Below, piece after piece: positions 1-8,173 of a DNA stretch of 22,406 nucleotides. Each line of letters begins with the position of its first letter. Within the stretch, counting starts at the first letter, position 1. A program made the translations under genes and the position numbers. Origin of the DNA: UBA2965 sp036526135 (GTDB taxonomy: Bacteria > Pseudomonadota > Gammaproteobacteria > Pseudomonadales > Azotimanducaceae); assembly GCA_036526135.1 (NCBI GenBank), contig DATCZA010000065.1, positions 1 to 22,406 on the forward strand, given 5' to 3'. Under the pieces are notes generated by a model. The model was not told the DNA's origin, made no database searches, and saw only the letters and a program-made list of their open reading frames with translations.

Positions 1-1883
1 TGACGATTGAAAGGGGTGCACCGACGGCGAACGGAACCTTGTTCATGGGGGCGAACCGGTATGCTCTCGGGGACGTGATGCCGAGGCACAGCAACCTCGT
101 GCTGGACAGCACCAGCGGGCGAGGATTCATTCTGGAACGGCATCCCGCGGGATACGCCAGCGGAATGAACTCCGCCACCATTGCTGGAGATGCACCGGTA
201 GGGTGGGAGGTGGAACTCTATCGCAATGGGGTCCTGCTCGATTTCGCCACGGTGAACGGGGACGGCCGTTACGTGTTCGAAGATCAGGAGACCGTGTTCG
301 GAGAGAACGTTTTCGTTGCGCGTCTGTATGGGCCCCAGGGCCAGACTGCCGAGCAGGCCCACACCATGTGGGGTGGCGGCGTGGAGCTGGAGTCCGGAGA
401 CTACGATTTCAGCATCAGCCACATCGACTACGACCGCCGGCTGCTGGAAGGCATCGACGTCGACGCGGATCGACTTCCGGCCGAGTACGCGACCGACTTG
501 CGGGCGACCCGGGCATTGACGTCCGACCTGCAGATTGGCGCGGCTTTTACCAGGGCCGGCGTCGGCAATCGGGAGCGCGACGGTTCATTCACCGACGAGG
601 ACTACCTCGCGCTGAATGGCCGTATTCGTCTTGCGCGGGGAGTCCTGATCGGCGAGGTCGTCGACCAGCTCGATGCGGGGCGGGCCGTGAGCGTCGAGTA
701 CCTCACCGGGCGGTGGGGACAGAGCCTCTCCCTAGCTCGCCGGACCTTCCGCGATTTCGAAAGCCCCGTTTCCGTGCGGCGGCAGGACGTACGCCACGAG
801 AACGAGGTGTCGTTGTCCGCACCCCTGGGGCGTTTCGGGCTGACGGGCTATAGCCTGCGCTTCCGTCATTCTCGGCTGAGCGGGGGATCTGACGAGTATC
901 GTATTCAGCACCGATTGGGTGCCCGTCTGGGACCGCTCAGCCTGCGCAACGACCTCGATCACGTCGTCCTGGGCGACAGCAGAGCGACCTCGGGCCAGTT
1001 CAAGGCTGCGGGGCGGTTTCGATCCTTAAGCTTCCGGGGTCAGGCGGACTATCATCTCGGATTCGCCGAGACCCTTCGGCAGGTGTCGGGAACACTCGGA
1101 TGGGACATTTCGCCGCGAACCTACGCCAGCATGTCGGTATCGCAGATAGTTGCAGGCGAGGGTGGGACGCAGTTTTCCGGACTCTTCTCGGCCAGGTTCG
1201 GACACCTCGATCTGTCGTTCAACGTCAGCACCGACCTCGAAAAGCGCTGGAAGGTGGGCTTGGGGCTCAACCTGAGTTTCGGATACGACCGCCACAGCCG
1301 CAGCCTGGTGACCAGCGATCGCAGCCTGGCCCACTCTGGTCGCGCGGCCCTGAAGCTCTTCGTTGACGAGAACAACAACGGCATTCGCGATCAGGACGAG
1401 CAGCCGGTGCCGTGGGCGTCTTATCGCGACACGGAGACCATCGGCTCGGCGCCAGGCACCCTTCGCCTGCGGGCAATGCCAAGGTATCAGCCGGTTCGGA
1501 TCGAGACGCGCCACCTCAAGTTCGACGACCCGTTCCTGATCCCGCGGGAAAGCGGCTATGAAATCTACACCCACGCAGGGAGTGAGCTGAGCGTGGATGT
1601 GGCCGTGGTGCCGACCGGAGATGTGGAGGGCTACGTGTTCGCATCGGCTGAGGACGCGGGTGTCTCCAGGGCGGCCAGAGACCTCGCCGTCTCGCTGCGA
1701 TCGCCTGATGGCAGAATCGTCGCGACCGCGCGAACCGAGTTCGATGGCTTCTACTGTTTCACGGGTGTCCCACCCGGGCACTATCAAGTCCACGTCGGGG
1801 ATGCCTCAGGCAGAACGGTGATCGAGTCCGTGGTGCTCGATGCCAGAGTTGGCCTTGCACAGGTAGACGGCATCCACCTGTGA
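1..1883 (+). CDS. Usher-like outer-membrane protein of a chaperone-usher pilus, 5' end missing
   Basis: The reading frame is open from the window edge (first full codon at base 3), so the N-terminus lies outside. About 627 residues are visible. Early on there is an Ig-like plug-type stretch (PVGWEVELYRNGVLLDF), then several hundred residues of alternating polar/hydrophobic strands typical of a beta-barrel. Near the C-terminus comes an acidic loop, DENNNGIRDQDEQ, resembling the calcium-binding D-x-N-x-N-G-x-x-D-x-x-E repeat of SdrD/dockerin-type modules. It ends with a carboxypeptidase-regulatory-like beta-sandwich (GYVFASAEDAG to GHYQVHV). This order fits the ushers of alternative (CS1/sigma-like) chaperone-usher systems, which export and anchor pilin subunits across the outer membrane. 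The chaperone and pilin genes lie immediately downstream but on the opposite strand, with only 15 bases between the usher and pilin stop codons. The usher call is moderately firm; the subclass is inferred. Confidence 0.75.
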   Translation, partial: TIERGAPTANGTLFMGANRYALGDVMPRHSNLVLDSTSGRGFILERHPAGYASGMNSATIAGDAPVGWEVELYRNGVLLDFATVNGDGRYVFEDQETVFGENVFVARLYGPQGQTAEQAHTMWGGGVELESGDYDFSISHIDYDRRLLEGIDVDADRLPAEYATDLRATRALTSDLQIGAAFTRAGVGNRERDGSFTDEDYLALNGRIRLARGVLIGEVVDQLDAGRAVSVEYLTGRWGQSLSLARRTFRDFESPVSVRRQDVRHENEVSLSAPLGRFGLTGYSLRFRHSRLSGGSDEYRIQHRLGARLGPLSLRNDLDHVVLGDSRATSGQFKAAGRFRSLSFRGQADYHLGFAETLRQVSGTLGWDISPRTYASMSVSQIVAGEGGTQFSGLFSARFGHLDLSFNVSTDLEKRWKVGLGLNLSFGYDRHSRSLVTSDRSLAHSGRAALKLFVDENNNGIRDQDEQPVPWASYRDTETIGSAPGTLRLRAMPRYQPVRIETRHLKFDDPFLIPRESGYEIYTHAGSELSVDVAVVPTGDVEGYVFASAEDAGVSRAARDLAVSLRSPDGRIVATARTEFDGFYCFTGVPPGHYQVHVGDASGRTVIESVVLDARVGLAQVDGIHL

Positions 1884-1898
1884 GGGTGCGCCCGCCCA

Positions 1899-2393
1899 TC
1901 AGAGATAGATGATGGCGACGTCCATGTTGATGGTCGGCGCGTCTCCGCCGGTGTGTGCCTGGGACGTCGTGATGTCTATGCCGATCTTCAGCGTTCGGTT
2001 GTTTCCGGATCGGGCGTCGACGCCGGCCCCATCGCAGCGTGCCGGCAAGTCGCGATGGTACTGGCAGATGACCTGATTGACGACGATACCGCCGGTAGCG
2101 AACGTATTGTCGACGAGGATGTTGATCGCCTGGTTAGCAGAGCCGGAAATCACGAACTCTCCGGATCTTGCGCCGAAGAGATAGTCGGCCGCGTCAGCGC
2201 CGCCAACGGTATCGTCCGTGAACAGCACGAGCTGGCGACCGCTGGGGCCTGCAAGCCAGGTCCCGAAGCTTGGCGAGAAAACCTCGAGTATTTCGATCGG
2301 GCGCGGCGCCGGCCCGGCGATGGCCGTCTGCTGCACGAGCAGGCAGCCCAGCAGGCACGCGGTCAGTGCGGGCGCGGCGCGGACGGGTGCCAC
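1899..2393 (-). CDS. Secreted pilin-like subunit (DUF4402-like)
   Basis: A 164-residue protein starting with GTG. Residues 1-27 form a clear signal peptide: a short positive start, the hydrophobic core LTACLLGCLL, and an AIA-G cleavage site. The mature part is rich in beta-strand and small residues. It carries a motif set (GARSGEFVISGSANQAINI, then NRTLKIGIDI near the end, and a hydrophobic terminal strand DVAIIYL) that resembles DUF4402-type fimbrial subunits. Two cysteines near the middle (QVICQYHRDLPARCDG) could form a disulfide. It begins 16 bases after the chaperone gene stop on the same strand, so the two are probably co-transcribed. Chaperone proximity supports a pilin role. No strong SD precedes the GTG, so the start may depend on coupling to the chaperone gene. 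Confidence 0.65.
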   Translation of the reverse strand: MAPVRAAPALTACLLGCLLVQQTAIAGPAPRPIEILEVFSPSFGTWLAGPSGRQLVLFTDDTVGGADAADYLFGARSGEFVISGSANQAINILVDNTFATGGIVVNQVICQYHRDLPARCDGAGVDARSGNNRTLKIGIDITTSQAHTGGDAPTINMDVAIIYL

Positions 2394-2409
2394 TCCAGCC
2401 CAAGCGCTC

Positions 2410-3267
2410 TCAGATGCTCATGGAACGGGTAGCCAGGACCCGGCCCTTGCGCTCGGAACTGCCCTCGGTGGAGTAGACCACCGTCAGCTCCCCCGTTGGG
2501 TTTCCGTCCGGCAGATCCGGGAGGTCCAGCGTTACCGAGCGCCCTGCAAGGTTCGGGTAGATCACGAGAGGCGCCGGGTCGCCGAAGGGCTCGGCGTCTT
2601 CCCCGGGCGGCGCCAATATCACATGAACAAAGCCGCGGGAGGAAAGAGGACCCTCGCGTTCGACTTCCACCGTGAGCTGTTTCTCTTCCCGGTTCAGGCT
2701 CAAGGACTGGATACGCGCGGCCATGACAGCGTCCCCGTTGCGCCATACGATCGGAATCGCGACGGCCGTTCGGGCCTGCACGCTGACGCCTGAGCTTTCG
2801 GGTGCCTCGTCCCTGCTTTCGATGTCCGGCCCCCGTGGGGCTTCGCTGTTGAGGGTCAGAATCCGGAAGTGCGAGTAGTACTCGCCCTCGGGAAGCTTCG
2901 CATCCGGGCGCAGGGCAATCTTGATGACCTGGGACTGCGACGGTTTCAGAGTTACCCGGCGCGGCGAGAAGCGCAGGTGTGGAGCAACCGACCATCCGGG
3001 TTGGTCCTCCAGCCTGCGAAGCGCGCCTTCCGGATTCATGGTGAGCTCCATCCAGCCGCACTCGAAAGTGCCGGTCTCGTCACCGCGGTTGGTCAGGGTA
3101 ATCCGGGCGCTGCGGGTATCTTCGTCAAAGACGACCAGGGTAGGGTGGATGAACAGCACGGCGCCTGCGAGTGCCGTCGGGGAAAGAAGCGCTGCGGCGG
3201 CGGCGAGCAGCACGGCCCAGACCCATCGGCACGTCGTCACGCTGGCTTTGCAGGTGATCTTCGGCAT
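2410..3267 (-). CDS. Periplasmic fimbrial chaperone (PapD-like)
   Basis: From the ATG at 3267 the protein has 285 residues. It opens with a basic N-terminus, a long alanine/leucine core and an ALA-G cleavage site. The mature N-terminus reads as the first strands of a PapD-type immunoglobulin domain (LFIHPTLVVFDEDTRSARITLTNRG), followed by the family's R-x-L-x-P-S-Q-S-Q-V-I-K-I strand (VTLKPSQSQVIKIALRP) and the EGEYYSHFRI strand. Such chaperones fold pilin subunits in the periplasm by donor-strand complementation and deliver them to the usher. The frame is open up to 3369, with another ATG at 3306. I prefer 3267 because it places the signal peptide at the N-terminus, although no start has a good SD. 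The protein is somewhat longer than the classical roughly 230-residue chaperones, as in alternative-clade systems. The pilin gene follows after 16 bases. Confidence 0.8.
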   Translation of the reverse strand: MPKITCKASVTTCRWVWAVLLAAAAALLSPTALAGAVLFIHPTLVVFDEDTRSARITLTNRGDETGTFECGWMELTMNPEGALRRLEDQPGWSVAPHLRFSPRRVTLKPSQSQVIKIALRPDAKLPEGEYYSHFRILTLNSEAPRGPDIESRDEAPESSGVSVQARTAVAIPIVWRNGDAVMAARIQSLSLNREEKQLTVEVEREGPLSSRGFVHVILAPPGEDAEPFGDPAPLVIYPNLAGRSVTLDLPDLPDGNPTGELTVVYSTEGSSERKGRVLATRSMSI

Positions 3268-3491
3268 TAGCACAGGGAAATACGACTGATGAAGGCAATA
3301 TACCATGAGTGCCGGTGGTCGCGTACTTCGTTGGGGATGCTGGGAACCTTGCGCATTTCGGTTTCCCACGGGTATCGCCGATCTCCGCTACCTAGACGCT
3401 ATCTGCTCGCACGACCCGTCGAGGGTCACGTTGCGCTAAAATGCGCCGGCCGTTTGCGCGGCGAGCTCATCAGGCAGCAGAAGAGGGTCAT
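3268..3491. other. Divergent intergenic region, chaperone/acyl-CoA dehydrogenase
   Basis: 224 bases separate the divergent chaperone and acyl-CoA dehydrogenase starts and are the longest gap in the window. It is more AT-rich than its surroundings near 3280-3310 and contains TAAAAT at 3437-3442 about 50 bases before the dehydrogenase start. No matching -35 is evident. No small ORF with an SD and no terminator-like hairpin was recognised. Confidence 0.4.
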
Positions 3492-4697
3492 ATGGATTTT
3501 TCATTCTCCGAGGGAGATCGCCGGTTTCAGCTGGAGGTCAGAGAGTGGCTCGAGGAGGCCTGGCCCGAGGAGATGAGGGCCCGTCAGGCCAGAAGCGCTC
3601 TGGGCAAGCTCACGAAGGACGACCTGGTTCGCTGGCAGAAACGCCTCGCTGAACGAGGCTGGGCGGCGACAAACTGGCCCGTGGAGCATGGCGGAGCTGG
3701 CTTCACGCCGACTCAGAACTACATATTCGACCTGGAGCGCGCACGCATCGGAGCCCCGGGAGTGGTGCCCTTCGGGATCACCATGGTCGCGCCGGTGATC
3801 ATGAAGTTCGGCACGCCGGAACAGAAGGAGCGCTACCTGCCGGACATACTCGCTTCCAACGTCTGGTGGTGCCAGGGGTACTCGGAGCCAGGTGCCGGCT
3901 CGGACCTCGCTTCACTTAAGACGAAAGCCGAGGACAGGGGCGACCACTATCTGGTCAACGGCGTCAAAACCTGGACCACCCTGGCCCAGTACGCGGATAT
4001 GATGTTCTGCCTGGTGCGCACCAGCCAGGAAGACATCAGGCAGCTCGGGATCAGCTTCCTGCTGATCGACATGTCGAGCCCCGGGATATCCGTGAACCCC
4101 ATCATCACTCTGGACACGCCGGCCGAGGGGTTCCAGGAGATCAACATGGTCTACTTCGAGGACGTCAAGGTTCCGAAGGAGAACCTCGTGGGCGAGGAAG
4201 GGAAGGGCTGGACGTGCGCGAAGTATCTTCTGGAGTTCGAGCGCGGCAACGCTTACTCGCCGGGTCTCAAGCACTCGCTTGCCCACGTCAAAGCCATGGC
4301 TGCGGGAGAAGCCGGCGCTGGCGGGATCGAAGTCGGTGATCTGGAAGCGCGCATTCGTGATGTCGAAATACAGATCCTCGCGATGGAATTCACCGAGCTG
4401 CGCATTCTCGGCGCCCTGGCGGCGGGGCAGAACCTGGGCCCGGAGTCCTCGATGCTGAAGACGCGAGGTACGGAGCTGCAGCAGGCGGTCACCGAGCTTG
4501 CGCTGGAGGTTGTCGGCCACTACGCGCTGCCCCTCGATCAGTCGCTGCCCGTCGAGGGAGACAACTTTGCGCCCGTCGGTCCCGAGTATGCCAACGGCGT
4601 GGCGCAGGACTATTTCAATACGCGTAAGGTCAGCATCTACGCGGGGTCCAACGAGATTCAACGCAACATCATGAGCAAGCTGGTGCTCGGGCTGTGA
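3492..4697 (+). CDS. Acyl-CoA dehydrogenase
   Basis: A soluble FAD enzyme of 401 residues that introduces an alpha-beta double bond into an acyl-CoA. The ATG at 3492 is chosen because AGAGG lies about 7 bases upstream and the protein then begins with the usual MDFSFSEGDRRF. Visible family signatures are WWCQGYSEPGAGSDLASLKT (residues 125-144; FAD/substrate contact), GDHYLVNGVKTWTT and the C-terminal IYAGSNEIQRNIMSK. The position of the medium-chain enzyme's catalytic Glu (in IYEG) is Ala384. A Glu in the helix-G sequence EFERG (Glu250) matches the alternative base position of isovaleryl- and long-chain dehydrogenases. The style resembles the pimeloyl-CoA or steroid-side-chain group, but the substrate cannot be read from sequence. 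It stands alone between two convergent or divergent neighbours, 22 bases from the stop of the receiver protein. Confidence 0.92.
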   Translation: MDFSFSEGDRRFQLEVREWLEEAWPEEMRARQARSALGKLTKDDLVRWQKRLAERGWAATNWPVEHGGAGFTPTQNYIFDLERARIGAPGVVPFGITMVAPVIMKFGTPEQKERYLPDILASNVWWCQGYSEPGAGSDLASLKTKAEDRGDHYLVNGVKTWTTLAQYADMMFCLVRTSQEDIRQLGISFLLIDMSSPGISVNPIITLDTPAEGFQEINMVYFEDVKVPKENLVGEEGKGWTCAKYLLEFERGNAYSPGLKHSLAHVKAMAAGEAGAGGIEVGDLEARIRDVEIQILAMEFTELRILGALAAGQNLGPESSMLKTRGTELQQAVTELALEVVGHYALPLDQSLPVEGDNFAPVGPEYANGVAQDYFNTRKVSIYAGSNEIQRNIMSKLVLGL

Positions 4698-4719
4698 GCA
4701 CGCCGGGTGAGGGGTCCGA

Positions 4720-6054
4720 TCACTCAGCGGTGATCAGCGCGTACTCCACCCGATTGTTCAGCTCCGCGATTCTGTTCCACTCGCCGGCGCTGGCTACCGC
4801 CGAAGGGAAGTCGTAGCGTCTGGCAGACTGGTCGCGGTCCTTCGCCACCAGCTCCACCCTGATGCCCGACGCCCGCAGCAGCGGCGTGCTCTGAAGGAAG
4901 GTCACGAAGTCGAGCGACTGCCTTTCGGAGACGAAGGTCGATTCCTCCTGCGGGTGGCCGATGAGCATGCAGGCCTGAACAGGCAGCTCCGGGTCGGCCA
5001 GGGTGAAGCCTCCGGCTCCATCGGGAACCAGGCAGAACTCTCCGAGATGAGATTCCAGGCGAACGGTGCCGCTGAAGCCGGCGGTTGCCAGGTTGGTCAG
5101 CAGGTCGCGCAGTTCTTCGACACGCCGTGAGCTGAAGGCCGGCTCTTCGAAGGCGTGGCGGGAGCCGAGGTTCATGGCCCACTGCAAAGCTGCGAGAAGG
5201 TTGCCTCGGGCGACTTCGTCCCCCTCGGTTTCCTCAGGCTCATCGGCCAACTCGCGCGAGATCTGGCGGGTCGTGTCGCTCATGAGCGTCTCGGCGGAGT
5301 CGATACGGTCCACGGCGGTCTGAATGCTGGTCTGGGTCTGGTGATACAGGAGCCCGGCACCGGCGAACAGAGCAACCACCGCCGCCGAACGCAGGAACGT
5401 CCACACAGATCGGGCAGGTTGCTCTCCGGCACCCCCGGCCGCTGAGGACTCCGCTTGGGCTTTGCCGATCTCCGCTGCGACCTGCTTGGCGAAGTGACGC
5501 TGGCTCCGCAGGATGTCGGTGCGCAGCTTCAGGTGCTGATCCTCCAGAATTCGCGTCACGAGTGCCTGCACGGACATGCCGAGCGCCTGCCGCTCGTATT
5601 CCCGATCCAAATCCGTCTCTTCCGCCTCCGGTTCCTGGCCGCGCCGCTCCATTGAGACCGGCTGGTCCTCGGTCCTGCGGTCGGTCACCAGGCCCAGCTT
5701 CTCGAGCATCTCGAACAGCACGCCGGGTTGCACCTGCTTCGGCAGGACTTCCACCGCGCCGAGAGCGCGGGCCTGGCCGACGTAGACCTCCCCTTCCTGG
5801 GTGGTGTACATCATGACGGGAATGGTGGCCGTTTTCGGATTGCTCTTGATGGCCGCGACCGCTTCGAGACCATCCATGCCGGGCATGGTGTGGTCCATGA
5901 AGATGACGTCGACGGAGTGGTCCTTGATGAAGTCGAGCGCTTCTTCGCCGGAAAAGGCCTCGTCGACCTCCAGGTGGTGCTGCTCGAGCAGCTTTTTCAG
6001 CGAAAGCCGCGCGGATTTCGAATCGTCGACGACCAGCGCACGTTTGAATGACAT
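4720..6054 (-). CDS. Membrane-anchored receiver-domain protein with C-terminal periplasmic domain
   Basis: A 444-residue protein whose start has AGGGA 7 bases upstream. Residues 4-122 are a canonical CheY-like receiver: acidic pair Asp10/Asp11, phospho-acceptor Asp54 (IFMDHTMPGMDG), Thr84 and Lys106 (LPKQ). Residues 125-160 are a charged linker and 160-200 a helical stretch. One hydrophobic segment lies at about 217-237 (TFLRSAAVVALFAGAGLLY). After it, about 200 residues begin with a coiled-coil-like stretch (TSIQTAVDRIDSAETLMSDTTRQ). They end in a region whose tail (EWNRIAELNNRVEYAL) resembles the end of OmpA-like domains (N-R-R-V-E). The receiver is therefore predicted cytoplasmic and the C-terminus periplasmic. 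No DNA-binding or enzymatic output domain is visible and no histidine kinase is nearby. The receiver call is firm; the topology and OmpA-like reading are inference. Confidence 0.88.
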   Translation of the reverse strand: MSFKRALVVDDSKSARLSLKKLLEQHHLEVDEAFSGEEALDFIKDHSVDVIFMDHTMPGMDGLEAVAAIKSNPKTATIPVMMYTTQEGEVYVGQARALGAVEVLPKQVQPGVLFEMLEKLGLVTDRRTEDQPVSMERRGQEPEAEETDLDREYERQALGMSVQALVTRILEDQHLKLRTDILRSQRHFAKQVAAEIGKAQAESSAAGGAGEQPARSVWTFLRSAAVVALFAGAGLLYHQTQTSIQTAVDRIDSAETLMSDTTRQISRELADEPEETEGDEVARGNLLAALQWAMNLGSRHAFEEPAFSSRRVEELRDLLTNLATAGFSGTVRLESHLGEFCLVPDGAGGFTLADPELPVQACMLIGHPQEESTFVSERQSLDFVTFLQSTPLLRASGIRVELVAKDRDQSARRYDFPSAVASAGEWNRIAELNNRVEYALITAE

Positions 6055-6227
6055 AGTGGCTTCCCTGCACTTTCAGGCGAGGTAGTCAGCGCGAAGGGTA
6101 GCCCTTTTGCGGGCCCAAGCCTGTGATGGACTTCGCTTTCGCGCCGGATCGGGACGCACGGTGTAATTCTTCGTCGGCGGTTCTATCATCTGCCCCGTCG
6201 TCATCGGATCGGGAAGGGGGTTGAAAG
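6055..6227. other. Divergent intergenic region, receiver protein/LLM oxidoreductase
   Basis: 173 bases between two outward-facing genes. Both promoters are expected here. I can see the SD of each gene but no convincing -35/-10 pair and no clear operator-like palindrome. Confidence 0.4.
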
Positions 6228-7067
6228 ATGCTTTACGGAATCAAGACCTCCCCGCAGCTCACTACCTGGCATGACATGCTCGACGTCTGGCGGGCGGCCG
6301 ATGGGATGGAGGTATTCCACTCCGCCTGGAACTTCGACCACTTTTATCCCATCAACGTCCCGGACACCTCGGGGCCCTGCATGGAAGCGTGGACCACGCT
6401 CACCGCCCTGGCTCAGGCGACCGAGAGGATACGCATCGGCTGCATGGTGAGCGGCGTCGTCTATCGCCATCCCGCGGTGCTGGCCAACATGATCGCCTCC
6501 CTCGACATCATCTCCGACGGTCGGCTGGAAGTCGGGCTCGGGGCAGGATGGAACGAGGAGGAGTGCGACGCCTACGGAATCGAGCTGGGAACCCTGACTG
6601 AGCGCTTCGACCGTTTCGATGAGGCCTGTGCGGTCATTCACGGCATGCTGAGCGTTCCGACGACGGATTTTGCGGGACGATACTTCACGCTGACCGCCGC
6701 CCGCTGTAATCCGCCGCCGCTTCAGCAGCCGCACCCGCCCATCTGCATTGGTGGCAACGGCGAGCGGCGTACGTTCCCCAACGTCGTGCGCTGGGCGCAG
6801 CACTGGAACTACCCGGGGTTCGACGTCGACGGATTTGTTGCGAAGCGGGACGTGCTGTGGGATCAGTGTCGGGCCGTAGGCCGAGACCCAGGCGAGATCA
6901 TGACGTCCGCCCATCAGCCGGTAGATCTGGACGATCTGGACGACCTGCGCCGGCGCGTCACGGCCTTCCGCGAGGCGGGCCTGGGATTGCTGATTTTTTA
7001 CCTGCCGCCGCCGCACCGGGCGCTAGCTCTCGAGCCCATCGCCGAGATCGCTGCACAGGTGGGTTAG
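6228..7067 (+). CDS. LLM-class (luciferase-like) flavin-dependent oxidoreductase
   Basis: A 279-residue protein preceded by a strong GGGAAGGGGG SD. It shows the bacterial-luciferase TIM-barrel pattern: ATERIRIGCMVSGVVYRHPA, then LDIISDGRLEVGLGAGWNE, and later HPPICIGGNGERRT. These are the standard flavin or deazaflavin binding landmarks. Members oxidise or reduce small organics using FMNH2 or F420. In a proteobacterium FMN is the more likely cofactor, though the closest-looking subfamily is often labelled F420-dependent in databases. Substrate unknown. Its stop codon overlaps by four bases that of the convergent LLM monooxygenase on the minus strand, so two LLM proteins of different subfamilies meet tail to tail. 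The 173 bases upstream are shared with the divergent receiver gene and probably hold both promoters. Confidence 0.88.
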   Translation: MLYGIKTSPQLTTWHDMLDVWRAADGMEVFHSAWNFDHFYPINVPDTSGPCMEAWTTLTALAQATERIRIGCMVSGVVYRHPAVLANMIASLDIISDGRLEVGLGAGWNEEECDAYGIELGTLTERFDRFDEACAVIHGMLSVPTTDFAGRYFTLTAARCNPPPLQQPHPPICIGGNGERRTFPNVVRWAQHWNYPGFDVDGFVAKRDVLWDQCRAVGRDPGEIMTSAHQPVDLDDLDDLRRRVTAFREAGLGLLIFYLPPPHRALALEPIAEIAAQVG

Positions 7068-8173
7068 CGGGCGCGCAACCCGGCCTCGACGAGCCGGGGT
7101 CGGAGCTCCTTTTCGAATTGCTCGATGCCGGCTGGATAGTCGAGCCAGCTGAGCGTCATCCCATCGAGCCCTGCGTCGCTGAAGGCCTGCATGCCGTCAA
7201 CGACCTGATCCGGCGTGCCTACCAGCGGAAGCGCGCCGTAGCCGGCGATCATGTTGGCGGCCATGGCCTCCCACTCATCGCCCAGCGCGCTTTGAGAGTT
7301 GGGGATGAGGACGTCGAGCAGGTTGCGGACGCCTTCCCAGTCGCCGAGCTCGTGGACGTAGCGGTCCCGGGCTGCCCTGGCTTCGGCCTCGCTGGAACGG
7401 CAAACGATGTAACCCTGGCCGAATACCTTGATGGAACGCCCCTGCTCGGCTGCCTTCGCCCGGACCGCGCTGGCACTTTCCCCTGCCTTGTCGAGATCGG
7501 CCGCGACGACGAAGTTGAGGTCTGCGTGCTCGGCGGCGAATGCCAGACCTCTGGGGCTGTTCCCGGCGCTCATGATCAGAGGGTGAGGCGCCTGCACGGG
7601 CTTGGGCTCGGAGTAGGCGCCAGGTGCTGAGAAATAGGGACCCTGATGGTCGAACTCCTGAGTTTCCGTCCACAATCGTTTGGTCAGATGAATCCAGTCG
7701 TCAGCGACGTCGTAGCGCTCGTCGTGGGGTTTCTGCTGCACACCGAACATGCCGATCTCCCGCTCGTTCCAGCCCGCTACGATGTTCAGGCAGAACCTGC
7801 CCCCGGAGATCTGATCCACGGTTGCCGATTCCTTCGCCAGCCGCACGGGATGCACGGTGGGCACGTGACAGGTTGAGAAGAGCGCGATCCGCTTGGTGAT
7901 CGCCGCCAGCGCGCTTGCCAGCGTGAACGGCTCCCAGCTGCGGTGGTTGAAGTTCACCGCGCCGCCCATGCCCTTCCACCGCGCCACGGGTATCAGCGCA
8001 TCGAACCCCGCTTGCTCGGCGGCCAGCGCTACCTGGCGGGTCTCGGGCCAGCTCACTTCCAGGGTGCCTGGAGCACGGGTCATCGTGCACCCGCCGCTCA
8101 CGTTGATGCCGAACACGGCGAGCTTGAAGGGGTGCTCGTCGCTGCGCAGCGGGTTGACGGGCGAGCTGGTCAT
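7064..8173 (-). CDS. LLM-class flavin-dependent monooxygenase (RutA/SsuD/SfnG-like group)
   Basis: A 369-residue luciferase-like monooxygenase with the motifs WPETRQVALAAEQAGFDALI, KRIALFSTCHVPTVHPVRLAK, DQISGGRFCLNIVAGWNERE and HPLIMSAGNSPRGLAFAAE. These are characteristic of the FMNH2-dependent branch that includes alkanesulfonate (SsuD), dimethylsulfone (SfnG) and pyrimidine (RutA) monooxygenases. The start is the ATG at 8173, which overlaps the TGA of the upstream amidohydrolase as ATGA and has no SD of its own, so translation is probably coupled. The frame stays open far upstream to 9193, but that part is a shadow of the amidohydrolase gene. A flavin reductase partner is not in the window. 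Substrate unknown; pairing with a hydrolase or decarboxylase suggests ring or C-N/C-S bond oxygenation followed by hydrolytic processing. Confidence 0.88.
   Translation of the reverse strand: MTSSPVNPLRSDEHPFKLAVFGINVSGGCTMTRAPGTLEVSWPETRQVALAAEQAGFDALIPVARWKGMGGAVNFNHRSWEPFTLASALAAITKRIALFSTCHVPTVHPVRLAKESATVDQISGGRFCLNIVAGWNEREIGMFGVQQKPHDERYDVADDWIHLTKRLWTETQEFDHQGPYFSAPGAYSEPKPVQAPHPLIMSAGNSPRGLAFAAEHADLNFVVAADLDKAGESASAVRAKAAEQGRSIKVFGQGYIVCRSSEAEARAARDRYVHELGDWEGVRNLLDVLIPNSQSALGDEWEAMAANMIAGYGALPLVGTPDQVVDGMQAFSDAGLDGMTLSWLDYPAGIEQFEKELRPRLVEAGLRAR

Noticed and set aside
1026..1793. A 255-codon open frame on - inside the usher gene.
   Set aside because: No domain, signal peptide or SD; a shadow of the usher.
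4718..4735. Inverted repeat GATCAC/GTGATC between the acyl-CoA dehydrogenase and receiver genes, a possible shared terminator.
   Set aside because: Only six base pairs, no T-run on either side, and it lies partly in the receiver coding end.
6228..8173. F420 dependence of the two LLM-class enzymes.
   Set aside because: The fold allows FMN or F420; no F420 biosynthesis gene is visible and the host looks proteobacterial, so I do not claim F420.
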